Source: Castanea sativa
Lineage: Eukaryota; Streptophyta; Magnoliopsida; Fagales; Fagaceae
DNA length: 64,000 nucleotides
Direction: 5' to 3'
Assembly: GCF_040712315.1 (NCBI RefSeq)
Contig: NC_134018.1
Coordinates: forward strand, 1,364,001-1,428,000
Numbering within the stretch: the first letter of the stretch is position 1; every line of letters begins with the position of its first letter. Below the pieces are notes generated by a model. That model did no database searches. It worked only from the letters and a program-made list of their open reading frames with translations, and was not told the DNA's origin. The position numbers and the translations under genes were made by a program. Positions 44,434 to 54,055 of the stretch are shown in pieces.

Positions 44434-45290
44434 GACTAGAGAGTCAGCTAAAAAAAAGAAAAAAATCTAGATCGAAAACAGGACAGGATCTAGAAGGCCT
44501 TCACACGTGCCAAACCAATGAGAGCCACACACAATAGTCAACAGTGATTGATAGAATTAATAGAAGGAAAGGAATAGACCAATTCACTTGGTAGATTATC
44601 TTATCCGCATGAATTTTAGGATAAGTGCCATGAAATTAGGTCAGGTGACTCAAGTCCTCTGCATCCTACGGTGAAAGCTCATTTTCAAGAATCCCCACCG
44701 TTGGTTTTTATGTGTTTTGATGGGTCAGTTTGGCAATTTGGCAAAGCCAAACCAGTGGCGACACGTACTTCCTTATCAAAACATTGGGCCTTTTAGTTTC
44801 TTCTCTTCTAGAAACTCTCTCACGTGGGAGGTGTTCACTTTACTTGTTCAATTTTAAATTGAGTTTTATTTTATTACTCAGCTTGCATATAATAATTATA
44901 TTCCAAATTTGTAGTCCGTCAAACAACTCCCAATACTTTTCCACCGAATATTCCAATTTCGAACCTTTTTTTCAAATAAAATATGTTATCAAAGTTGAAA
45001 AAAAAAATTTAAATTAGTTATATTATTACTAACTGACTATGTTTGATTAGGTTAGCAAAAAATAGACTGTTTGATTATTCTTAAGGGGTTAAGAGTTTCC
45101 AATTGGAAACATTGCTACAGTTTGAGTACAAACTAATTTTCCATCCACTTGAAGCGATTAAACACCGCTCAAAATAGGAAATTAACTCACTTCGCATAAA
45201 GAGAAATGGATTTGACACGACCTAAGTTAAGAAGACTTTCTTTTATGAAATACAGTTAAATATGAGAACAATGAAATTAAAATATACTTT
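44434..45290. repeat. Segmental duplication, copy 2 (paralogue of 1-1519)
   Basis: Collinear with 1-595 and 1263-1519. Lacks the solo LTR. Keeps TTCTAGAA (44806-44813) and CACGTG (44821-44826), and a G-box at 44504-44509. An apparent 95-codon frame (44730-45017) mirrors the 312-650 frame of copy 1, but shows no recognisable domain. Confidence 0.85.
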
Positions 45291-45830
45291 ATGGATAATA
45301 GTAATAAGATTAAAACACCTAAGTTACAAAGAGCCTAAATTACAAAGCCTAATTCATGGGAGACAAATCGAATGCACTTACAAGTAAGAAATAATAACCT
45401 CCAAATATTGACTACAAGAGAGAACAATATTCCTAGTTTTGATGGATGATTGTGTGTGTTTTGTGTGGAAGTATGCCTCCCTGTTTTTACTTAAGACTTT
45501 GACAATTATTTTAATTTCCTTTGCCAAGCGTTGTGTTACAATTGCTCTCATTCCATAAAACATTGGTTAAGAATCCTCCGATAATTGTCTTGAAGTTCCT
45601 GCTCTTACCCACATGCTTGTTATGTGCTTCTTTTGCTAAATTGGTGTCGCAGAGCATATGAAATGGCTTACGCATGTGATTCTTGCGCGATCTACTCTAA
45701 TCACAAATGCGCAAGTTGCTCTTTGTGACTTAAAGTAACTATCTTTACTTGGTTTCTAGTAATGTGATGCTACTTGTCTCTTCCTATCTTTGCCTAAGGG
45801 TTTCATTTTACTGTTATTGTGTCATGTATT

Positions 45831-46142
45831 CAGGGGCAGAGCCAAAATTTTTCATTTGGGAGAGGGGGCGACTTGTGGTACTAATTTATTAGTCAATACT
45901 CTATACAAACTCTCATACACACACAAAAACATATACATCTATTCACATACACACATAAAGATCATGTTTGTTGACGATCTTTCATAAAATTAAATTCATC
46001 TTTTACTATCTTCCATAGTGAAATCTTTAAAATTTTACTTTTCATTATAAATTACCAGATAGTCTTTCAAAGTAAGTAAATTTTTTTTCAATTGAACTAA
46101 TAAAATGTTCAAAAATAATATGAATGATCCAAAACTTTAATA

Positions 46143-46174
<32 letters not shown>

Positions 46175-46351
46175 AAAGAATTCTCAAATATTTTTTAGGG
46201 AAGGACTCCCTCCTCTCAAATTCATGGTGAACCTCACCATGAATTTAATAAGTAAATCATACTATAAATGTGAAAAAAATAAGCACAATTCTTCATATTT
46301 CAGAAGTACTTAAGAACAAGGCCCCTACCTAATCATGTAGCTCCGCCATTA
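45831..46351 (+). mobile_element. hAT-type MITE (8-bp TSD CATGTATT)
   Basis: Starts CAGGGGCAGAGCC and ends GTAGCTCCGCCATTA, an imperfect inverted repeat around GGCrGAGC. CATGTATT flanks both ends exactly (45823-45830, 46352-46359). An 8-bp duplication is the hAT signature. Internal (TA)n at about 46141-46160. Partial copies of its 3' half recur at 46770-47040. Confidence 0.85.
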
Positions 46352-47450
46352 CATGTATTTCAAAAATAGATGATATATACACGGCACAGAAACAAAAGAT
46401 GAATTCTGATAACTGAGAGGGACCGACCCAATAATTCCATGAATGTTGGTTTTTTTATCTATATCTTCTAGAAACTCTTGGCATGTGGGAGACTTTTGAA
46501 AACTTCTTACTAGTTGTAAAGTGAAGTGTGTTCTTGTATCTAAAACTTTAATAGATACAAGAACACATTTTACAAAGAAAAGTGAATTTAAAAAATAAAT
46601 TAAAAAATAAACTTTATCTATAACTACTAGATCAATTAGACAATTCTTTATTTAGGAGCATCATTAAATTTAATTTAAAGATTTGGGGGACCAAGTCGTG
46701 TTTTTGTAGGCTAAGTTACTAAAATGTTTTATATATATATATATATATATTATAAGGAATTCTCAAATCTTTTTTTAGGAGAGAGCTCTTTCCTCTCAAA
46801 TTCGTGGTAAACCTCATAGACCTCACTATGAATTTAATGAATAAACTATACCATATGAGAAAAATAAGTACAATTTCTCATGCTTTAGAAGTACCCAATC
46901 ATGTAACTTGACTAGTGCATGTATTGCAAAGATTTATGATAGACTTCACTATAAATTTAATAAATAAACTATACCATGAGAAAAATAAGTACATTTCCTC
47001 GTGCTTCGGAAGTCTCCAATCATGTAGCTTGACTAGTGCATGTATTATGAGGGCATTTGGATAGCCAAAACGCGCGTCCATGTCCAAGTTTTTTTTTTTT
47101 TTTTTTTTTTTTTTTACTCATGTTTGTTACTGTTCATTGGCTATGAATAGTAACTTTTGGCCAATGACCAGTATTTTTTACCCTTTTAAAAATTATTTTA
47201 CTACAGTGTTTTTAGTTTTTAATTTTTAACAATAAATTTTATCCAAACAAACCCTATGTATTGCAAAGATGAAAGATATGTACACGGCACAGAAACAGAA
47301 ACAGAAGAAGAATTCGGAGAGCTGAGAAGGACGGAACCAAATCCAATAATCCCATGAATGTTGGCTGCTTTATCTTATCTTCTAGAAACTCTTGGCATGT
47401 GGGAGACTTTTGAAAACTTCTTTCTAGTTGTAAAGTGAAGTGTGTACATA
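46352..47450. repeat. Local duplication cluster
   Basis: 46380-46545 and 47280-47450 share 'acacggcacagaaac', 'tccatgaatgttgg', 'cttctagaaactcttggcat' and 'tagttgtaaagtgaagtgtg'. Between them, the 3' half of the hAT MITE is repeated twice more ('ataaactataccat', 'aatcatgta.cttgactagtgcatgtatt'). A perfect 16-bp inverted repeat with a 9-nt loop is at 46527-46567 (arm 'tgtgttcttgtatcta'). Confidence 0.75.
47049..47254 (-). mobile_element. Tourist-like MITE, copy 2 (TSD TAT)
   Basis: Starts GAGGGCATTTGGAT, ends ATCCAAACAAACCC, flanked by TAT (47046-47048, 47255-47257). Interior is in reverse orientation to the 4863 copy and has a long poly-T. The local duplicate at 46915-46935 ('gactagtgcatgtattgcaa') lacks it and shows the empty site. 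Confidence 0.8.
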
Positions 47451-49350
47451 CGCGGCTAGCACTTCGTGTCGGCTACAAGTAATATGATTTTATGAGCCGC
47501 TCTTGTCTCTTGATGTGAGCCAAAGCCAATCTCACAAAACGCAATCAATGATTGCAATAGCCATTAGCCAATACACATTACCAATGGGCAATTCCACGCT
47601 GCGCACGTTGTATTTCCCAATTTGCCAATTTGCATTATCCTACTTTTTTAACACGCTCAACGTGTAACACAAACACTACATAATATGAGTTGGACAATCA
47701 AATTTTCTTCTTCACTTTTTGGAACACCTCATCTTGATGATAATATGAGTTGGACAAATCAAATTTTATTCTCTTTTATCTACACTTTATAAAGAAAATG
47801 AAATCCATCATAGCATTCCCCTAATAATGACATACCTAACCAAAACAAATTTACTATAAACTTATTCATGCAATGTATGTGAATTGGATTCTTTTTTTTC
47901 TTTAGAAGAGTATGTGAATTAACTTAATTGGTGATATTTAACGGTATCATATACAACTAATATACTAAATTTAGTCATTGTGTAAAGTTTTCCTCTCAAC
48001 TAAATTAGAGATCACGTGAGAGTTCATAAAACTATCCACATGTATTAAATTATAGAAGTCATTATATCGTTTAAATAAGTCAAATGATTAAATAAATCGT
48101 ATGATTAAAAGAATATGTAAATAATCTTATGAGCTGCTGCTAGATCAATAATTTCCCCTACTTAAATAATTTCTCCACATTAAATATGAAAATCTTAATT
48201 CAAACAATTGAATAATATATTAAAATCTTAAGGGATCAAATTTTGACTGTTTGTGAAACCTATTGTACAAAATTGTGAGTTAAATTTTCAATATATATAT
48301 ATATATAAGATTGTTGTAAGTTTCCGTGGTAAATTATAATCAATAATATTTTAAAATATTATATATATTTCATTCCTTTTTAATCAATTTTTCTTCCTTC
48401 CAAATAGGCAATTAGTGATGGATACAAACCTACAGCTCATGGTGAGTAGGGATATTGAGCTATCCAAAGGATGTTAAAACCTTTCCAAAGTGTGAACAAA
48501 CCATGACTAGGTGACCCATCTATAAACCCTTATTAGACCCATTTCACATTAAATATGCCTTTATGATTTAAGTTAATGCTGGCTTACCACCCTCTATTTG
48601 CCATGCATTAAGGGAGGTCCATTAGATCTCAAGCCTTAAACCATTATAAACTCCTCAAATCTAATATAACTTGAGATGAATGTGTTTGGTTACACATAAA
48701 TATTTGAATTATTTTATTTTGATTGGTAATACATTAAATTTATAAACTATATATGGTAAAATTTGTGATATTTTTGCATCAATCATTTAAAAACTGGCAT
48801 ATCAATTTGTAAGACTATGTAGTAAAATGTATAGTATTTTTAACATCATGACTATGTACAACATTTTGAAGATAAATTTTTATTTTAAGTCAAACTATTT
48901 TTTAAGTCAAGTAAACCAATGGAAACAAGTATTACTAGTTGAGCATTTAATCATAATATTCATTGTATTTTAAACAATAACTCTAGAGTGTAGAGTTAGA
49001 AAAAAAGTAAGGATCAATTTGACAATGACTCCAAAATATAGAGACCAAAATGATATTTTCATTTGTAATGTCTGTTTGAGAATTGTTTATTTATGATAGC
49101 TTATTTGCATAATGTGAGACAAAAAGCTAAAAATTAGTCTATTTTCAAAAACTTAAACTTATATTATTTTTAATAATGGTAAGAGAAAAAGTAGTGTGGA
49201 ATCCAAAAACACATAAACATAAGCAAAAAGTTAGTTTATCAAATGCCAAACACACACTTATTAAAAGAATGAAAAGTCTAGTGACACTGAAATTATCACA
49301 AATTTTTTTAATTATTTTTTTTTATATGAAATGGTGTATGTTTTGTGTTG
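47451..49350. other. AT-rich intergenic DNA, no gene seen
   Basis: Two nearby 'aatatgagttggacaa' blocks (about 47683 and 47741) suggest a small duplication. Otherwise short frames and poly-A/T only. Confidence 0.4.
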
Positions 49351-49358
49351 GGGTAGAT

Positions 49359-49904
49359 TAGGGCTATCCACAAGTTGGTCCGAGTCAAGTTTGTGCCCAA
49401 CTCGAATTGGGCCCAACTTCGTTTGGTGGCAAATTGGAGGACTTTTCGTCAATCGAATCGGTGATCAAATCAGTTTGAATTGAGCTTTGCACTAGTGGAG
49501 TCGGTTTCAATTGAAACCGAGACAGTGGTGGCTCTAGGAGGATCTTGTTAAAGACTTCAGATTTCCTCTGAATCTTCGACTAGATTGCAAGATCTCCACC
49601 AGAGCTTGCAAAAAAATCGCTATATTTTCACCAAATCTAGGCAGAATATTGGACAACAATGTGATTTTAGGTTAAGTTCTTAGTAGAGATGGAGGACTCC
49701 AACGAGAATTTTGAGATATTTTTATGGAAGGTTGGTCGGGTCAATTTATATCGAATTTCAGAGGGAAGGCTGGCTACTCGACCCCCTCCTATTTGGTTTT
49801 GAAGGAGGTCACCCGCCACTAACCGCCTCATGTGTCAGTTCGAGTGATGGTTGGCTTGGTTTCAGGTGGGTTTGGCAGGAGGCCGAGTCTGGTGGACACT
49901 CCTA
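49359..49904 (+). mobile_element. hAT-type MITE (TSD GGGTAGAT/GGGTAAAT)
   Basis: Ends TAGGGCTATCCAC and GTGGACACTCCTA are inverted repeats (10 of 13). Flanks GGGTAGAT (49351-49358) and GGGTAAAT (49905-49912) are an 8-bp duplication with one mismatch. The interior is GC-richer than its surroundings and non-coding. The 3' end plus flank is repeated at 52316-52410. Confidence 0.75.
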
Positions 49905-49934
49905 GGGTAAATTATAGTGAGACGAGTATATGAA

Positions 49935-50182
49935 GGGTTCGTTTGGATAGAACTTATTTTGCTGAAACTGAAAATACTGTAGCAAAATAATTTTTAAAGG
50001 TGTGAATAGTTCTGTGAGACCCATTTTTAATGAAAAAGTTATTGAAAAGTGAAATTTGTGGGATTCGTGAACAGTGCATTTGCGCACTGTTCATGACTAA
50101 AAAGTCAATATATGCTGCTGGGTAAAAAAAAAAAAAAACAAAAACGGGACGTGGACGCACAAACGCGAATCCAAACGACCTC
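49935..50182 (+). mobile_element. Tourist-like MITE, copy 3 (TSD GAA)
   Basis: GGGTTCGTTTGGAT...ATCCAAACGACCTC flanked by GAA (49932-49934, 50183-50185). The paralogous flank at 52380-52410 ('cgagtaagtgaaagagtatg') is uninterrupted and has a single GAA, confirming a 3-bp duplication. It lies about 400 bp upstream of the J-protein start codon. Confidence 0.85.
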
Positions 50183-50225
50183 GAAAGAGTATGTACTAGC
50201 AAAACCCTTTAAAAGAAATTCTAAA

Positions 50226-50324
50226 GAAATTTCACAGCCATGGCTCATGAGCCATGTAAAAAACTAGTAGGCAAAGAAAGTAAAAAAAAGAAAAGAGAGA
50301 AAGAAAGAGAGAGATCTTCTAGAA
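50226..50324 (+). promoter_or_regulatory. Heat-shock-element-like sites upstream of the J-protein gene
   Basis: GAAATTTC (50226-50233) and TTCTAGAA (50317-50324) both have inverted GAA/TTC spacing; a third GAA lies at 50215-50217. They are about 220 and 130 bp upstream of the TATA box. A two-unit element is weaker than a consensus three-unit HSE, so heat regulation is only a suggestion. Confidence 0.35.
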
Positions 50325-50404
50325 GACATATGAGAAACCCACATGGACCACTGAAATGCAAAAACAATTGCCTTTCCTTTCTTAACCCACACAACCCAAC
50401 CCCA

Positions 50405-50408
<4 letters not shown>

Positions 50409-50438
<30 letters not shown>

Positions 50439-50464
50439 ACTTCATTGACTCTTTATATATAAAA
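50409..50464 (+). promoter_or_regulatory. TC tract and TATA box of the J-protein gene
   Basis: A (TC)n tract (50409-50436), common in plant core promoters, precedes TATATATAAAA (50454-50464). The TATA box lies 120 bp before the ATG, giving a predicted 5' UTR of roughly 90 nt that is pyrimidine-rich. Confidence 0.7.
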
Positions 50465-50583
50465 CCATCTCCCTCTCTTTCTTATTTCATACATTCACAC
50501 AGACTTCTCATTCTCTCTTTTCTCTAAAATTTTCTCAGCTCTTTTCCCATTTTACCCCTAAAACCCTCAAACTTCCTTTCTCA

Positions 50584-51105
50584 ATGTTCGGGACTCTCAA
50601 CCTCCCCACGGCGGCACCTCTCTATTTCTCGCCGGAAACCAGATTCTCCTCTTCCAAACGGTCAGTCAAGGCCTATACTGTCACGGCGACAGAGGCGAGG
50701 CCGTATACCTCGTCGGCGACGGTGCATCCGACGAGTCTGTACGAGGTGCTCAAAGTGGAGCGAACGGCTTCGTTGACAGAGATCAAGTCAGCGTACCGGA
50801 GCCTGGCCAAGATGTACCATCCGGACGCCATGATCCAACAACATCACCACCAAGACGAAGACAAGGCGGAAATCGAGTCGGACTCCGAATCAGACGGCAT
50901 AGATTTCATAGAGATTCACAACGCGTACGCGACGCTCTCCGATCCGGTGGCACGTGCGCTCTACGATCTCTCTTTGGGGAACACCACTTCCCAGTTCAGC
51001 AACCAGAGGGGACCTTTTGGGTTCGGCGTCGGATTTGGATTCTCAACTCCAAATCCAACTGGATTTTACATGACTCGAAGATGGAAAATCAATCAGTGCT
51101 GGTAG
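50584..51105 (+). CDS. Chloroplast-targeted small DnaJ (J-domain) protein, DNAJ11-like
   Basis: 173 codons, single exon. Residues 1-45 are rich in Ser/Thr/Ala with few acidic residues, as in a plastid transit peptide. The J domain spans about 50-130: SLYEVLKV (52-59), helix II AYRSLAKMYHPD with the HPD loop at 79-81, then an inserted acidic/His stretch (about 84-105), and IHNAYATLSDPVARALYD (110-127). The C-terminus RRWKINQCW resembles the conserved end of J11/DJC23-type proteins. J proteins stimulate the ATPase of Hsp70; this type works in the stroma. No Gly/Phe or zinc-finger domain, so class C. Codon use is GC-rich compared with the surroundings, as expected of a real gene. The start follows a clean 5' UTR and no earlier in-frame ATG is needed. 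Confidence 0.93.
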   Translation: MFGTLNLPTAAPLYFSPETRFSSSKRSVKAYTVTATEARPYTSSATVHPTSLYEVLKVERTASLTEIKSAYRSLAKMYHPDAMIQQHHHQDEDKAEIESDSESDGIDFIEIHNAYATLSDPVARALYDLSLGNTTSQFSNQRGPFGFGVGFGFSTPNPTGFYMTRRWKINQCW

Positions 51106-51394
51106 CTTGAACTAGGAACCGCCGTAGGTCCCCATAGATATTTTCTTCTGTCCTTTTTTTTGTTAACCCAAAAAAAAAAGAAAAATTTTTCTTTCTTTTT
51201 TTTTTCTCTAATTTTTGATTGGGGGTGTTTTTGTTTCTCTGTCCCGGTGACGTGGAAAATGTAGAGAAAATCTGTAAATTGTACCACCACCCAATTTTCG
51301 AGTAAATATTATATATATGTTAGCAAATGGAGCTTTACAGTTCAATGAATCACATTATAATGTTTAACATTTTTGTTTTTAATAAATGGGCAAT
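51106..51394 (+). other. 3' UTR and flank of the J-protein gene
   Basis: T-rich sequence with AATAAA-like 'aataaa' at about 51380. No further gene. Confidence 0.4.
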
Positions 51395-51535
51395 ATAGTG
51401 GGATTGAATTAGCTTTGCTAAAGACTTTCTTTAATAGTTGTATAAGAGATTTAGATTTAATTTTTGCCTCTAAGTGTTTTGGATGATAAAGAGTTGTCGT
51501 CAAGAGGGGACGCTGGTTAGAGGTGTTTGGGAGAA
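51395..51535 (+). mobile_element. Degenerate SINE, family 1
   Basis: Shares with 39742-39941 the order 'taaagactttctttaatag', 'aagagatttagatttaat', 'gatgataaagagttgtc' and 'ggggacgc', with many substitutions. Ends not resolved. Confidence 0.55.
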
Positions 51536-52439
51536 GTTTAAGTTAGGTTGTTTGAGTATTTTTGATATACGTGTGGGTGAAAAAGTGGATAAAAATATGT
51601 GTAATGTTGTTTAAAAATTAAAAATTATTATTTAAACTGTGATACTAAATGGAGTAATTTTTAAGTACACGGAGAGTGATCCTCTCTTCTCTCACATTCA
51701 TAATAGATCTCACCATGAATTTAATGAATGAATTTTCCTATGAATGTGAGAAGAAGAAGCATTATTTTATTATATTCTAGGACTATCTAAGAATTTTCTT
51801 ACCAAATGGGTCTTTCATAATTTTTCTTTATGAGTGTGTTGAGAAATTAATGTTTTTGATAGAATGAGAAATTAATGTTTGCTTGGTTAGTCCTGAAATT
51901 TAGTTTTAGAATTTTTGAGAGTTTAATGTAAATTGTTCAGTTAACTCGAATTTTATTTTCTTACTAACTTGGATTTTATTCTTATTATTATATTCAGGAG
52001 AAAGAGAAACAGTTATACATACAGATAGTGGAGAGTGGTCCAACGGTAGAGGTTTAGAAAGAAAGAAATTACAATTTCTTATGGGAGTGGAGATAAAAGA
52101 AAAGAAAGGACAGAAGTTAATATGTATAATGTTAATATTTAAATTTACCATTTACTCTAAATGTTAGTCTACAATATGGGTTTAATTAGTTCTAAATCAC
52201 TTGTATTCCAATAAAAAATTAGGGATCAAATTTGGTTTATATCAAAAGGTTAGGAGTTCAATTTGGTTTATATCAAAAATCAATTTGTGTTTGGACCTAT
52301 AAAGAGCTATCATTATAAGGGGCGGGGCAGGTTTGGCAGGGGGTCGGGTTTGGTGGACACCCCTAGGGTAGGTAAATTTTAGTGAATCGAGTAAGTGAAA
52401 GAGTATGTATCTATAGAGATAATGTTAATAATTTTTTTT
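51536..52439. other. Intergenic DNA with MITE end copies
   Basis: 51680-51800 resembles the 3' half of the 45831 hAT MITE ('cctcaccatgaatttaat'-type). 52316-52372 matches the 3' end of the 49359 MITE, and 52373-52410 its flank. 52140-52250 is a further partial copy of the 52440/56395 repeat start. No gene. Confidence 0.5.
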
Positions 52440-54055
52440 AATTTACCATTTATTTTAAATGTTGGTTTACAATACGGGTATAATTAGTTCTAAATCACTT
52501 GTAATTAAATAAAATATTAGGGGTTCAAATTCTGTTTATATCAAAAATCAATTTGTGATTGGAGTTGATATAGAGCAATTATTATCAATCAAATCCATAA
52601 ATTAAAACTATCAAATTTACAATCATTAACTTACAATATAATTTTCTTAAAGAAAGAGTAATTCATTGTACAGACCATAAATCCATTTGGTTAGACTTTT
52701 TGGGAGACTAATTTTTTTTTTTTTTTTTTTTAAAAAATTTCAATTTGGAAGATTAAAAGAGTTGTTTTTAAAACTCTGATTTGCAGCCACGGCAGTTTTT
52801 CACGCCACATAAAATTCATTATAAGATATATACTCTTTGTTTCTCCATAAAAAGAAAAAGAAAAAGAAAAAGAAAAAGAAAGATAAAGACATATACTATT
52901 TAAATTTATGCTACTACCTCATCCTGTAGTTATGGATGGTGATAGACTGATAGTTACAAATGCAAGTGCTAGCTGGAAAACAAAAGTATTGACGAAGAAA
53001 ATGGAGTGCAATAACAGCGATTGGGTTGGAGTTGATTGACAATTTCAACTTAATTGTTAGATGGGCAGAAAGAAATTGTCCTTAGAACAGGTTTGGAGGA
53101 AAAGTTTGTCCTTGTTAAACTTTGTTTCTATGAGAGTTGGCCCACTTTCAATGCACACCCTCTAACAAATTAACACAACACATTCCTTTGATTTGAAATC
53201 TCTGAGACTCAACTCAATACTACAGAAAAAGAAAGGCTTTGTTGGAAATTCTAATCAAAATTCAGCTTTCAAATGTTTTGACTAGAAGGAAAAATCTCAT
53301 TCCAGAAAGAAAGTGAAGATGTTTACAAATTAACATTCCCTAATGAAATTTGACCATGGAAAATTAAGGAAGGTACATGAAAATTTTCATCAGAAGAAAA
53401 ACCTTCTAGACATTTTTTTTTTTTCTCGAAAAATTACAATAAGGATGGAGTTATTTCACAGCCCTTTTGTTTTATTTTAATTTTTAATTTTTAATTTTTT
53501 TTTGTTGCTATAAGCCATTTTAATTTTTAACCCCCACCAAGCATTACTGCATTAGCATTCATTTCCACAAACATCTATTGCGCAGTATACCACAGTTCAA
53601 TTTTAAAACGCAAAATTCCCCAAAACCCTTGCTAGGGGGTTTTCATAATTTCATTCACTATTCTCTATTGGTCTGTGTAATTCCACACCTTAAAAATGTT
53701 AACTTTGAACTAAAAGAAACAAAAAGATAGCATTTTGGCGTAGAAACAACTGCCATACCAAATGCTTCTTTTATCAATTCAAATGCTCCACACCACACAC
53801 CAACCCATGTGTTGTAGAAATGCCTTGCTGGGTAATTCACAGTGGACCCATTGGTTTTTGCAACAGTGTCAGGTCAGGTAATGATTTGGATTTTGTAGTT
53901 TGCTGATTATTTGGGAATTGTATTAATTTATTTATTTTTGTCTAAATTTTCTCTAATTGGGTATATTGTAGTTTCTTTTTCTGGGTTAAATTCAATTATT
54001 TGTGCTATGGTGTAGTTTATGGATCACTTGGCTTTTGGTGTGAATTCCTCATTAA
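52440..54055. repeat. Triplicated segment, unit A (truncated)
   Basis: Aligns with unit C from 56395 (upstream block plus body), and with units B and C through 'tagttatggatggtgata', 'tgcaataacagcgattggg' and 'cttgctgggtaattcacag'. It stops at 'gaattcctcatt', where unit B begins. Contains exon-1-like sequence (53843-53877) only. Confidence 0.88.
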
